Assembly (NCBI RefSeq): GCF_022201045.2
Contig: NC_068558.1
Span: 41,063,501-41,127,500 of the forward strand
Direction: 5' to 3'
Length of the DNA: 64,000 nt
DNA from: Citrus sinensis
Taxonomy: Eukaryota > Streptophyta > Magnoliopsida > Sapindales > Rutaceae
Positions 13,101-25,203 of this stretch are shown piece after piece. Position 1 is the stretch's first letter. Each line of letters begins with the position of its first letter. The position numbers and the translations under genes are program-made. Under the pieces are notes generated by a model that made no database searches, was not told the DNA's origin, and worked only from the letters and a program-made list of their open reading frames with translations.

Positions 13101-16100
13101 TCTATGTTGGAAATTAGTAATGAGTGGACATTGACTCTTGATTGTGGACAAATATTTGGACAGCCAGGAAGGGGAAGGCCAACAAAAGTTTTGGGTTTTT
13201 ATATGTTGAAGTTATGAATGGTTTTATAATTAATTAGGTATAGGTTTCTTCATTTGGGTATTTCTGGGAGATCTGGGTTATAAGATTGAGATATTCCAGC
13301 CTGTATGGATAATTGTAGGGTTGCCTGTGTTTGTGATATTCCAGCCCGTTTATTATTACTACTTCTTATATATATAAAATTTTAGACTCTTTCCATGTCT
13401 GACAAGAAGTTTTCATGATATCACTTGGATCCTACTCATGCAGACTTGTAAGGCATCCTTAGGTGCGGTTATGTGATCTGGTTTTTATAAATATTTTTAA
13501 ATTTTTTGTCAAGGACAATGCCTGTAGTGACAATGTACTGACTTATCTTTTGGTTATTACCAAGCTGAATCAGGTTGCCTGTGGTTTATGACCATACCAT
13601 TTGGTCTTATAAAATGTTCTTCCCTTCACCTCATGTTCTCATACTTTAAAGCATGAATAATATCTAAGGGCCTAAGATTATTTCATTAATTTTTCCCAAG
13701 TCTAGATGCTTCCCAGAGAAATGGATGGATTATCCACACACTCACCAGTAACATGTTGTACTTTATGACAGTTTTGCATTACTGCTGTATGTCATTTAAT
13801 TTGCCCTTTCGAGGATTCTTTATTTTCTCTGGGCTGATGTTACTTTGTGGTGCTTTTTTTTCCTATTTAGTCAAAATATATATTCATCATAGAGTTTCTC
13901 TGTTAGAATTTTCTTAGCTTTGAGGATTCATTAGTGGCATATCATCCAATTGATTATACTTGTGATGACAGATACGCTAGAGAAGATACACACTATCTGT
14001 TGTATATATATGATATAATGAAAATCAAGTTGTCCTCAATGCCCAAGGAGTCTGAGAATTCTGATACTCCCCTGACAGAGGTATGATTTTTGCTTAACTG
14101 TTGGTGTTGTTTTGTAAAACTGTTGGGCATCTCTATGATTATAGAGAATCCATTTTTAAATGCTTTATTCAGATCTTGTTGTGCCATGTATGACAGACCA
14201 TTGTGTCTGGAGATTGGCATGGAGCTTAATAATTACAATGTTAGAAATAGAACATAAAATATTGGGAAGTATCTATCATGACTAATTCTTCAACTGTTTA
14301 AGGAACATAGTTTAAATCCGAATATCCTTTTTTGGATTGTGGACTAAAGAAAATTGTCAACTCTTGATTTCTCTTCCCAAGGATGAAGACGTATCAGTCT
14401 GTTGGCAAACACATTTTTTGAATTTGACTTTAGTTATCTATAATTTTACCATATTGAGCAAACATTTTGTTGCAAACAGGTCTACAAGCGTAGTTATGAC
14501 GTATGCAGGCAGCTGTATGAGAAGGAGCTTCTGTCAGAAAATTCATATCTCCACATTTATGGGTTTGTCTTTGTCCCTATTCATCTCAGTTTAAGTTTTC
14601 ATTTAGTGGCCTCGCCTGTTTAAAATCTTCTCTCATACAGTTTTTGTTTGTTTCATTCTTTACTTAGCATTACTTCTCTTGTTTAATTTTAGTTCTATTT
14701 TGGACTTCGTATTTATGTGATTTGACAGAACTTAATCAGTGGAGCTTATTTCTCTATGTTGAAATAGGTTGCAGGGGGCTGGTCTCAATGCTCAGCAGCT
14801 TGCTGTTGTTGCGGTATGTCAGTTCTTCATGTTTTTTTCAAACTTGGCCACTTTTCTATCTGGATATTATATGCATGAGGATGCTACTGAAAACGTATTA
14901 TCTGCATGTTTTGTTTACTAGTTGCATCTTCAAATGAAACAAAGTCTTGACCCAGAAGAATCCGCAATGCACCAATAGTCACTAATAGGATTGTCTTGAG
15001 AAATTTACTTCTAAATTTTTGAGTGGATGATAGAAGGGTGGATTTTACGTAGCTGACACATCATTGCCAACTGCTGATAGAGTCTGTTGCATACTTGAGT
15101 ATTCTTACTAGTTCTGGCCCCATTGATCCCACTTCAATGATTTGCAGGGTCTTTGTGAATGGCGAGATGTTATTGCTCGTGCAGATGATGAAAGTACTGG
15201 TTATGTATTGCCAAACAGAACTCTGATTGAAATTGGTAGAAACCTGTCTGAATTTCCTCCAACTCTCTCTTCTATATGTATATAAAATCCATTTGGTGAG
15301 TTATGAGTTAATCATATTTTCCTTTTGTGGTAAAAGCCAAACAGTTGCCTACTACTGCTGCCAAGTTACGTCGATTGTTGAAATCAAAGCACTCATATAT
15401 TGAACGCTATATGGGTCCGGTACTTAGCATCATACAAAATTCTATGCAAAATGCTGCTAATTTTGAAGCCATTGCTCAAAAATTGAAAGAGGAACGTATG
15501 GAAGTGGTAAGACCTGCATGCTCATGTTTGATTGTTTTGTTATATCAGTGATCCAAATTGATTATTTTTCTTTGAGAATTTGATGTTAATGCCTTCAATG
15601 GATTGCCAACATACATTGATTTTCTTTCTCTTTTCCTTTGATTTCATTAGAATCAGACCAACCATCTTTTAAACAAGGATGATGGTCCAAAACCTTAAGG
15701 TCTACTACGATGAATTGCTACTTTTTGTGCAAGTTCTTGGAATTCACTCAGCTGGTTGTCTTCGGCAAATGAAAGGAAAAAGGAAATTCATCCAATCCAG
15801 TTCTATTGAAGAAAAAGAATCCTAGTTGATCTTACAAAATTAAGCTTTCATAATTTGTTAACCCATGGAATGTCATTAAAACTCATGGACAAAGGATGTT
15901 CCAGTTGAGAAAGGGATTTGAGTGATTTTTAGCAATTATCAGTGATGTCTTCATTAGAAGTAAGTTTATGGTTTATAGCAGTAAATGCTCAATAATTAGG
16001 TACTCCTTGTATATTGGCTGACCGGGTCCCATGTTTGTAGTAGGTTTTGTGAGCTACAGAGGATTAACTTCAGTCAGTTTTCCATGTTATGGCTGTTAAG

Positions 16101-17934
16101 AGCTATGTCACCATTTTTCTTTGTTTACATCAAACTAATCTCTCCCCCCCACCATTTTTCCTTATTTGTGTAGGCATCAGAAGAAACTGAAGTTTTAGTT
16201 CTTGATACTTCCTCAAACTTGAAAATTCCAAATGTTGGAAGGGAGAGTGTTGATGGTGTTGATGCATTAGTTGGTACCACGATGCCTCACCCACCAGCTT
16301 ACACCCAGCTGAAACAAGAGCCTCCAAAGGTTGGAAGCAGTGTCGCAGAACTTGACAGAAATGGACTAGGGTCTTTTGCGCATCCTGGAGAAGCAATTGC
16401 TTCAGAAAATAAAGAAGCTAGTCATATTTCAACACTTTCCAGCTCTGGTCTAAGTAGAGACTTGAATGCTTGCAAGTCACCTTCAGCAAGGGTTGTGAAT
16501 TTGATGCCTTAATGTGGATTTTTTTTTTTTTTTGGTTAAGAGGCTTAGCATTCAATTTCTTTTTCTTTATAGGTTACTGAAGCTGCTGTTCAGGCTCTAA
16601 AGAAGCCTAACCGTGGTTTTGGAGCACTGCTGGGTAACCCAAAGAGAAAGTTTGGTGGCGAAAAAAAGGTGAGTTAACTCATTTGCTAGTAATGGTTGTT
16701 AAACATCTGCTATGTCATTGTCACATAGCAAAATAACTATTTCTGAGGCCTGCCAGTCACCCAGTTTGTGCATGTGTGGTTGGGAAGAAGGCAACAAAGG
16801 AAGAATATAGTTAAACATTTGCTATGTTATTTTTACATAGCAAAATAACTACTACTGAGGCCTGCCAGTCAGCCAGTCTCTGCATGTTGGTTGCAAAGAA
16901 GGCAACAAAAGAAGAATATTTTTTTTTTTGAATCTTCATTCCATGATTCACTTTCTTTTCAATTTTTCTTGTCAACTAGCATGTACATTTACCTTCTTGT
17001 TGCCTTTTTCGTTGCGTGAGTCATTATGAATTATGATTTATATTATACGGAAATTGTGAGTGGGCAACTGTTGGGCTATAATCAAACATGCAAAATTTCA
17101 GGTCCCATGACTAAGCGCTGCTATCATCTGGATTTGTGTGTTGTTTCATTTTATATTTGGTTAACACCCTTCTTATTATCCTCCTTTTGATTGTTTGTTT
17201 GTCTTAATTAGGACAAGGAAGCTATGAAACTAGAGCAGATTAAATCCTCAGTCAATCTTCCATTCCACTCAATTTTTGCAAGAGATGAACAGTTAAAACC
17301 AGTTGATGTGATGAAGTCTGAACCAAATAAGCCTGACCTTCCATTTCCTTCATCTTTTGGTAGTGGGGAACAAACGAAACCAATCATCGAGGAATCCAAT
17401 AGAGTTACAGTAGTTTCCCAATCAGAAGAACCCGCTCCGGCTGCTAGGCCTGATACAGAAGATATTATTACGTTGGAAGATGATATAGATGAAGAGGAAC
17501 AAAACCTTGGTAATTTGGAAACTGCAAATGCTCCCGGAGAGGACGGTTCTGCAGGGTCTGCTTTGGAAATGGGTAAACAAGATGAGACCATGTCTCTCTC
17601 TGATTTATCAACTAGTTTCCAGGAGTGCTTCCACTCTGCTAACAATAATAGAAAACCTGGAAAGCCTGAGAGATCTGAAGAACCTAGTGGTTTTTTGCAG
17701 TTTCAGCCGTTTGACTTCGAAGCAGCTAGGAAACAGATCGAGTTTGGAGAAGATGCCAAAGAAAAATCAGCTGGGGTTGATGGAAACAAAAGAAAACCAG
17801 TGAACTCTGGAGATAAGAAAAAAGTTTCAGCTGTAGATCGAGCTCAAAAAGATGATGGAACGAAAGAACTGTCACAAGGTAGACGACGTTCTGCTTTTCC
17901 TGCAACTGGAAATCGAAGTGCAACATTTCGCTGA
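10183..17934 (+). CDS. RRP6L2: RRP6-like nuclear exosome 3'-5' exoribonuclease, 14 exons, about 923 aa
   Basis: Exons: 10183-10791, 11088-11243, 11774-11932, 12019-12102, 12647-12726, 12806-12856, 13972-14080, 14480-14562, 14768-14813, 15148-15235, 15337-15506, 16174-16491, 16573-16668, 17212-17934; all phases close. A PMC2NT-like N-terminal part is followed by a DEDDy exonuclease. Exo I is [13 protein letters not shown] (the D and E of DxE), exo II is [14 protein letters not shown], exo III is [10 protein letters not shown] (Tyr and Asp). The HRDC domain follows ([26 protein letters not shown]) and then a long charged tail with a basic C-terminus. Rrp6 trims and degrades nuclear RNA, including rRNA precursors, with the exosome core. 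Length is close to Arabidopsis RRP6L2 (At5g35910). RRP6L1 is the alternative; the choice rests on overall resemblance. Confidence 0.92.
16697..16920 (+). repeat. Two-copy tandem duplication (113-bp unit) in an RRP6-like intron
   Basis: The segment starting at 16697 (GTTAAACATCTGCTATG...) is repeated at 16810 with about 85-90% identity by eye; both copies share CATAGCAAAATAACTA and GAGGCCTGCCAGTCA. It lies wholly in the intron between the exons ending at 16668 and starting at 17212 and should not affect coding. Confidence 0.8.
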
Positions 17935-18761
17935 GTCTCTGGTATCAATCATGCTGCTCTGTGTAGCAGAAATTAGTTGAATTTTGGATTTTCACAATCA
18001 TGTTCTTGATTTAAATGGAAATTAATGCTGGTGGACAAATTCGCAATGGTTGTACGTATATTTCCATTGCTTGGTCTGCAGGAGCCAATGATGGGCAATT
18101 GATACCTGAGGCCGGTGTCTATTTGAAGGTAAAATGGGCGATGGTTCTAGGTTTCATATTAGGTTTTTGATAGTCTTGACTATCTTCATATTTAAAAAAC
18201 AGGATGGTTTCAAACCAAAGTGCGGTTTGTAATCAAAAGCATTTGAATCTTTTTTGTTTTTGTAACTTTACGGGTTTTATTTTTAGAAAAATAGCTCTGT
18301 ACTTTGGTTTATTTCCGCCTTATTTGATATTGTGGTCATCTTAGGTTTTATTTGGTGTAATTTTTCAGTTACATGTTAGTTTGGGAAGTGGAAATGAAGT
18401 TAATTTTATTTCACACTTGTATAATAAAAAATTGTACATGTTTATATTATTTTTGTTAAAATTATTATTTAAAAATTATATTTGATATCTATGAATAATT
18501 TATATTATAGTTATAATATTCTTTTTCCTACATCATCTCAATTGCTTATAACTGCTGTTGAGGATGGTTGGTGCGATGTTAAAAATGTGTAAAGGGCTTA
18601 GTAACATCTGGTTCCGTGATGTCGGCCAAACCATATCGAAGGGCTTAATTTGACGGTCATCGGGGCCTCCTGCCCAGCTGCCCTCCTTTACGGATTCCGC
18701 TTCCACAAATTATTTTATATAAACTGTTGTTACATGATAGTGGTGGCCGGATGAAAATACT
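17935..18761. other. 3' flank of the RRP6-like gene
   Basis: Contains the 3' untranslated region and flanking sequence, becoming very AT-rich after 18400. A G+C-richer patch at about 18590-18710 has no open frame that I can assign. Confidence 0.4.
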
Positions 18762-18769
18762 ACATTGAC

Positions 18770-20309
18770 TAGGGGTGTGCATGGGTTGGTTTGGGTTGAA
18801 TTTTAAGTCAACTCAAATCAAACCATAAAAATTTGAATCCAATCCAAACCAACCCAAATATTTTTAACCCAAACCAAACCAAACCATTTGGGTTTGGTTT
18901 GGGTTTGGTTTGAATTTTATTATCAAAATAATTTTTATTTTAATAAAATTTAATTATATCAAAATTATAATAATTATTAATTGTTATTAATTATTAAATT
19001 GATATTAAAATATAAAAAATATAGTGGATAAAAATTATAAATTTTACAATAACTTAATCCTTAAATTAAAGAATACTAGAAAATCAAAATAAAGTTTAAT
19101 CACAAAATTTATTATTTTTCAATAAATAAGAACGTGTACTTTAATAATAAACTTTCACAAACATGACATTAACAATCTAATAATAAATTTTGCCACTTGT
19201 TATTTATTTAATTATGCAATATTTATTTTTATTTATCGTTTTGGTAGTTTTGTGTTATGTTGTCTACTTATATGTTTAATTTTTGGGAGATTGTCAGTTT
19301 CCCCCCTACAGTAATCAACATATATTATTTTTCCCCCTTCTGCTTTTATAATGGCCAAAAACTCCTCTATTAGTATAAGTTTACAATATTACCCTTATTT
19401 TCAACTACTCTTTTATTTATATTTATTCTAAATTAAATAAATCACATGAATAAAAACTAAATAAAAAATAAAGCATTAAAAATAAGAAATATTTGTTTTG
19501 ATATGAACAAAAAAATTAATAATAAAATTTTTTTATACTTATTTATTTTTTGAAAATTTTCTTATAATAAATATATAAGAAAGTTATTAGTCAAATGATA
19601 AAAAAATTATTATAAGAAAACTTGATTGACAAATAAAAATTTATTATAAGATAAATAATAAAATATTTTACCTATACTTTTTACATTTAATTTTAAAATA
19701 TTACAAAATATTTATTATAAGAAAATGTTCACAAAATAAATAATTACAAGAAAAAATTTTATTATTAATTTTTCTACTCATATCAAAATATATATTTCTT
19801 GTTTTAATACTTAATATGGGCATTACATTCAATTATTAACCAAAAATTAGCCGACATCTAGCATATCGGACCTAGTTCAAGCCGAATTATTATTGATCAT
19901 TAGTAGAGTCTCCTGCTCTTTCTATGATGATCTTTCCATGTGGGAGGAATTATTTTTGTAAATAAGAAAAAAAATTTATGTTATTTACAACAATATTTAT
20001 TTAATATAAATTTATTTTTACTGTTATTTTCATTTTCTAACTGTTGACAATTGATCACGCCGTAAAAAATTTAATGGTGGTCTTTCACTTATTTGTGTTA
20101 ATTTATTTTGTTTTCATTTATTTCATTTGAAAATTTAAGTGTTGGGGTTTTATCCATAACCCATGGGTAAACCATACCCAAATCATAATGAAATAATTTT
20201 CTACATAAAACCCACATCTAACCCATTTTAATGATTTACCCAACCCAAACCATTTAATTTGGTTTGAGTTTGGATAAACCCATGGGTTGTGGGTTTATGG
20301 CCACCCCTA
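18770..20309. mobile_element. Non-autonomous hAT-superfamily DNA transposon, 1540 bp
   Basis: The element starts TAGGGGTG and ends CACCCCTA, a perfect 8-base terminal inverted repeat. It is flanked by identical 8-bp direct repeats ACATTGAC at 18762-18769 and 20310-20317. An 8-bp target-site duplication with TAGGGGTG-type ends is typical of hAT elements. Inside each end lie degenerate GGTTTGGG/CCCAAACC arrays in both orientations. The interior is strongly AT-rich and has no transposase frame, so it would depend on a partner element. The perfect target duplication suggests a fairly recent insertion. Confidence 0.88.
19483..19807. repeat. Internal hairpin-forming inverted repeat nested in the hAT element
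   Basis: The left arm (about 19483-19570) is matched in reverse complement by the right arm (about 19711-19807). Both include the block AAAAATTAATAATAAAATTT read in the appropriate direction. Arms of about 90 bases around a loop of about 140 look like a fold-back MITE that inserted into the hAT element or was carried in it. Confidence 0.6.
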
Positions 20310-20317
20310 ACATTGAC

Positions 20318-21640
20318 CATATAATGCTTTCGGTGCAATGAGTGAAAAAGAGAAATTTTGGATGCTTTTATGTATTCTCGGATTGAAGGAGAAATTTTAG
20401 GATTGAAATTGTGGAGTGGTAGCAGGAGTAAATTTATTTACTTACACTACTGTGAGAGTGTGGAACGAAAATTAAAAATTATGTATTTATTTTATCTTGG
20501 ATTGAGAGTGAATTATTTTAAATTATAAATTTATCATTATTTAAAGAATTGTAGTTTTTAATTATAAAGTGAATAAAAAAATATATTTGTAAAATAAATT
20601 ATTTATTTTGTTATTAATTTTAATTATATAAATTAATAATTATTATTATTATTCTTAATCACGTGAATTATGATTTTTTTGTTAATTTTAATTATGTAAA
20701 TTAAAAATTATTGATAAGAGCAGCATAATTGAAGCAATATTATTAAAAATATAGTACAAAATTGATATTTTTTAGAATAAATTATTTATTTTGCTATTAC
20801 TTATTAATATTAAATAAGTATAATAATATTAAAATTAAATAAATATAATAATATTATATTTAAATAAGTCTAATATTATTATTTTTAATAAACAAAATAT
20901 TATTAAATATTATAATGATATTATTTAAATAAATATGATATTTTTATTTTTAAATAAATGTGATATTATTTTTATTTTTATCAATATAATTATATTATAT
21001 TTAATAAGAAAATGATAAAAAGAAAGAAGTGGCAGTAGATTTCTACTTTTTATTCAAAAAAAAAAATGAGACCCACAGAGTGGGAACCTAACACTCAACA
21101 CTCTTCCTTAGATGAGTATTAAACGTTTAAATAGGAAAAATTCACAATTTTCACTCCCACTCCACAAAGTAAATATCATAATAACATTTGATAATTCTAT
21201 GTATTTATGACGTCATATCTCATCAACTGATTAATAAAATTAAATGGTGATTATTTATGAAAGAACAAAATTTATTCATGTGAGTTATGGTTAATAAATT
21301 AAAAAATATAAAATGTTAAATTTTGACTATATACTAATTTTAATATCTAATAATTTAAAAGCTCAATAGAGCTATGACAAAAACTAAAAGGAGGATTCTT
21401 AATCCGACCCGGGATCTTAATCGGTTCAGGACTGATCCACTTCCAGCTATTACGCGTCAAACACCCATTTGACGATTGACGTGTCACGCCATCTCACTGT
21501 CCTCACAAGAAAACCCGTTACCTTCAAAATGCTCCAAACCCATCAACGCCGAATTCAAATCAATCCCCAACACCAAATACAAAGCAAAAACAAATAAACA
21601 AACGTCTGTTCATTCAGTCTGAAAAAATCAAAAGAAGTAA
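20318..21640. other. AT-rich intergenic DNA upstream of the membrin gene
   Basis: Mostly extreme AT-rich sequence (about 20500-21010 has repeated TTATTATTAAAT-type words). It returns to mixed composition at about 21380, where the promoter and leader of the next gene begin. No element ends could be defined. Confidence 0.4.
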
Positions 21641-21651
21641 AAGGATTGGCG

Positions 21652-23914
21652 ATGGCGATGGCGGTTGAAGGAGGAGGGACATTATCGGAGATATATCAAA
21701 GTGCGAAGAAGTTGCTGTTGAGAGCGAGAGACGGAGTTGAGAAACTGGAGAGACTGGAGAGCTCGACGTCGACTGGGGGATACGATTCGCCGGAGCTCTC
21801 CTTCGCCGTCAAGAAAGATATTTCTCAGATCCAGTCACTCTGCGTCGAGATGGACCGCCTATGGCGCTCCATCGCCGCCAAGTCTCAGCGCGATCTCTGG
21901 AAGAGGTACCTATTCATTTATTTTGCCACGTGGCACCGAATCAACCTTGTGTCGTGTCCTAATTGCTCTACGCCAGTTCGGTCGCAATTCTGTGCGTGAA
22001 CCGCAATTTTTATACTGAATATTACATTATTGATTTTGTCTGAGCGACAAGGCATGCTTCCACGTTTACTTGTTGCTTAGTTTTATTGTTTTGCCTTCAA
22101 TGTTAACAGTCTATATAAGTTTTATATGTGTTACAGGCATGTGTATATATGGAAGTACATCAATAGCTGTTCATGCTGTTGCTTGCTTGAGGTCGTTGGT
22201 ATATTTGCATTTGGAACTAAATGTGCTTGGTGTGGGTTTGCTATGTGTGTGTGTGTGTTTGTTTGTGTTTGATGTTAAATGGAATCACCTTCTATCGAGT
22301 CAGTGCTGCAATTTGATTGCTCGGTGTGTTTTTATGTTATGTCATGCAGAAAAGTTGAACAAGTAGCAGAAGAGGCTGAATCATTGAAAGAGAGCCTCGA
22401 TAAGTACTTTTTAAGAAATCAGAGACGGATAAATGAAGCTAGAGAGAGGGCGGAATTGCTTGGAAGAGCTGTATGTTTATTCAGTTTTCGTTAGAAGTTT
22501 TGAACGGAGTCTGTAGTGTTTTTCTTGTCTCGAAAAGAGAATTAGCTTTCCAATCTGATGAATTTCTTTTATGTTATAGAATGGAGAGTCGTCTCATATT
22601 TTGAGAATTTTTGACGAGGAGGCGCAAGCAATGCAGTCAGTACGCAATTCATCGAGGATGTTGCAAGAATCGTTTGCAACTGGGACAGCCATTCTTGCCA
22701 AATATGCAGAACAAAGGGAGCATCTAAAGGTATTGACACTTAAGCTCCTTGTTTACATGCACAGTTGCACACTAGAAATTTTTGCCAAGCTCACTCAAAC
22801 TGTGTGCAAACAAAGTTCACTAAACAGGGTCAAATGAGAAATTTACATTCTTGTCATGGTTGTATTCTTAACATGATTAAATATTTAAATGAGAACAATG
22901 TTAGATCCTCAAAGCAATTATCTTTAATATTGATTTATACTACTGCTATAGAAATTGTAAGTGTTTGCAGCACCTGCACAAATGGCTGCAGAGAATTTAG
23001 TCTGTCTATGGTAATAATTTTAAAAGCTGGTAACTACAAATATTCAACAGTGGCTGACAAAAACAATCCTCAAGTTTTAAAGTAAAAGCAAACTTTGCTT
23101 TGAAATAATCAGTGACAACAATGACGTGAAAGTGTCACCAACTGTTTATATATAATATGTCCAATATTCCAGAATTTAGTTTCATAATGGCTGGCAAAGA
23201 CTTGGTTTTTTTAAGGTTTAAAGTAAAAACGATCTCTGCTTTGAAATGATCAGTGGCAACAGTGATGTAAAAGGATCAGCAACTGTTCATATCTAGTATC
23301 TCCAATGTTTAGAATTTTGTTTAAAAGATCCGTTTCATCCATAAAAGAATTTCATTCTGAATAAGCAACTCAAGATTACACTTCGCAAGAACACACCATC
23401 TACCATTTCTCACAAATTTAAATGTCACAACCTATGATCCATTACCAATTGTGAGAAACGGCAGATTATTTGTTCTAATGAAGTGTAATTTGAGTTGCTT
23501 ATTTAAAATGAAATTCTTTTATGGGTAGAAGGAAACTTCTAAACGAAGTTCTAGGAATCAAATTAGCTGTTTAGATTTGAATAGTCGGTGATGCTTTGAT
23601 GTCACTGTTGCCACTGATTCTTCTCGAAAAGAAACAGATTTTTAAATGGTATTATAGAGGTCACAGAAACAAAATAGTCATGCTATCATTGATAGCACTT
23701 GCCACTGATGTTGATAATGAGTTTAACTGATTAACTTCCATCTTTGGTTCAGAAAGCACAAAGGAAAGCTCTGGATGTTCTCAACACAGTGGGTCTGTCC
23801 AATTCAGTATTGAGGCTCATTGAGAGGAGGAACCGTGTCGATACATGGATCAAATACGTAGGAATGGTTTCTACAGTGGTCATCTTATATTTCTTCTGGA
23901 GGTGGACTAGGTGA
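21652..23914 (+). CDS. MEMB11/12: Membrin, Golgi Qb-SNARE (MEMB11/MEMB12 type), 4 exons, about 228 aa
   Basis: Exons: 21652-21905, 22350-22470, 22580-22729, 23753-23914. I start at the first ATG (21652); a second in-frame ATG lies two codons later. The protein opens LSEIYQSAKKLLLRARDGVEKLE and carries the membrin hallmark FDEEAQAMQSVRNSSRML. The SNARE motif follows (KALDVLNTVGLSNSVLRLIE), then a single C-terminal membrane anchor (VGMVSTVVILYFFWRWTR), the tail-anchored layout expected. Membrin works with SYP31-type and BET1-type partners in vesicle fusion between the endoplasmic reticulum and the Golgi. Length and domain order are normal for the family. Which Arabidopsis paralogue is closer cannot be settled by eye. 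Confidence 0.94.
23051..23325 (+). repeat. Tandem duplication, two units of about 137 bp, in a membrin intron
   Basis: The unit starting TGGCTGAC at 23051 recurs as TGGCTGGC at 23188. Each copy contains a TTTAAAGTAAAA block, then TGCTTTGAAAT, then ATCAGTG(A/G)CAACA, at about 80% identity. A further copy of the same motif lies in inverted orientation at about 23585-23665, linking it to the fold-back structure. Confidence 0.7.
23217..23665. repeat. Fold-back (long inverted) repeat in the last membrin intron
   Basis: The core left arm, 23340-23415 (CATAAAAGAATTTCATTCTG onward), is the reverse complement of 23449-23523 at about 85% identity over about 75 bases, with a 33-base loop. The pairing resumes outside the core: ATCAGTGGCAACAGTGAT near 23249 pairs with TCACTGTTGCCACTGAT near 23602. 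This looks like a fold-back MITE. I could not define its outer ends or a target duplication. Confidence 0.75.
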
Positions 23915-25195
23915 TCCGATCTTCATACTTAGCCACGCATAGATCATTAATCCGCATACTTTGGAATGATTAAGTTTTGTTCTTGATATTTGCCCCATAA
24001 GAGGGTTAATGAGGATGTACAAGGCATTCTTTGATGAGAGACTATCCTCTTATGAGGATGTATAAAGCATTCTTTGTTAAAAGACTAACTCGTATAGGAC
24101 GGACTCCCAAAGAAGGTTCTTTGCAATTCTTGGACATTTAGAGCGAAATTGACGAAACGTGCTAGTTGTTTTTGTATTTTGGCAAAAGGGAAATTACAGA
24201 GTTCGAAGATTCTAAGAAATGCGCCAATTTTGTTTTGTTGCAGAACGCAAAAACGGCCTGGTTGTGGACGGTTAAATCCGGAATTATGTAGTGGATTTGC
24301 AGTTATTGAAGGGCATGCTTGGGAAAATATTATCGTCAAATAAAATCAAGAACAATTATATTGTATCTGCTGTTTATGCGTCCGTACTTGAAGGTGTCCA
24401 CGTGGCTGGTGTGTGTTTGTTAAACCAGTAAAATTAAGTAGTGCGAAGTTCTAATCGCCGCTCGTTGATTGTATTTTTTTAACTTTAAATAAATTATGAG
24501 AAAAGGCTTTGAATGAGTCGCAGATAAATTAAAGTTATTTTTTTTCTTCTTCTAAATTTATATCCAATGGTTCGGCACATGTTATTTTCTTTATTTTTAA
24601 TGCACACGGTAAACTATTGATAGTATTTGGTGTAAACTCACTTTCAAATCGATGATGCTTCACGATCACGAAAGTCCAAACGACGCGCTATGAAAGTAAT
24701 AGATAACCAGGATAAGTGGAAATGATAAACGAAAAAAATGAAGTGAAAAGAATTTTTCATTTTTAAGGGTTAAAAAATAAGAAAAGCTAATTACTTGATT
24801 AGTTGACTTGCTAAAAAATTTTCATGCAAACAAATGGTCTGGACTGGAATCCGTTCAAATGGATAGGAAGAAAATTAGAGTGTCGTAAAAGTACTGGAGT
24901 TTCAAATCCCCTCACGAAGTCACATGGATTAGAAGAAAATTGAATTGTTAGGCTAAATGAAAAAAAAAACAAAAACAAAAAAAGCTTAACATTTTTATTT
25001 TCTAAAAAAATGTTTTTCTCAGTTGTTTTGTTTTTTAATTTTAAATATATTTAAAATTTTGAAATCAATAAATGACTTTGAAAACTTGAGTATGCTCGAG
25101 ATCTACTCAAATTCTTTTACATTATTACATTCGGGAAAATTTTGTGATGTCGTGATTAAAATTATAGTATTAATATTATGATAAACATAAATTTT
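23915..25195. other. Intergenic region downstream of the membrin gene
   Basis: A 3' flank to about 24360, including short open frames around 24090-24340 without recognisable domains, followed by AT-rich DNA. No supported gene. Confidence 0.4.
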
Positions 25196-25203
25196 AGAAA
25201 TTA

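Noticed and set aside
13081-13460. Possible old repeat in the long RRP6-like intron before exon 7
   Set aside because: Suggestive composition, but no matching ends or target duplication could be found.
20330-21180. Second transposon next to the hAT element
   Set aside because: Faint similarity between the two ends (TGTGGAGTGG-type words) but no convincing inverted repeat or target duplication.
24085-24343. Overlapping 64- and 84-codon frames on opposite strands downstream of membrin
   Set aside because: No domain, no splice partners, and reciprocal frames on both strands indicate chance openness.
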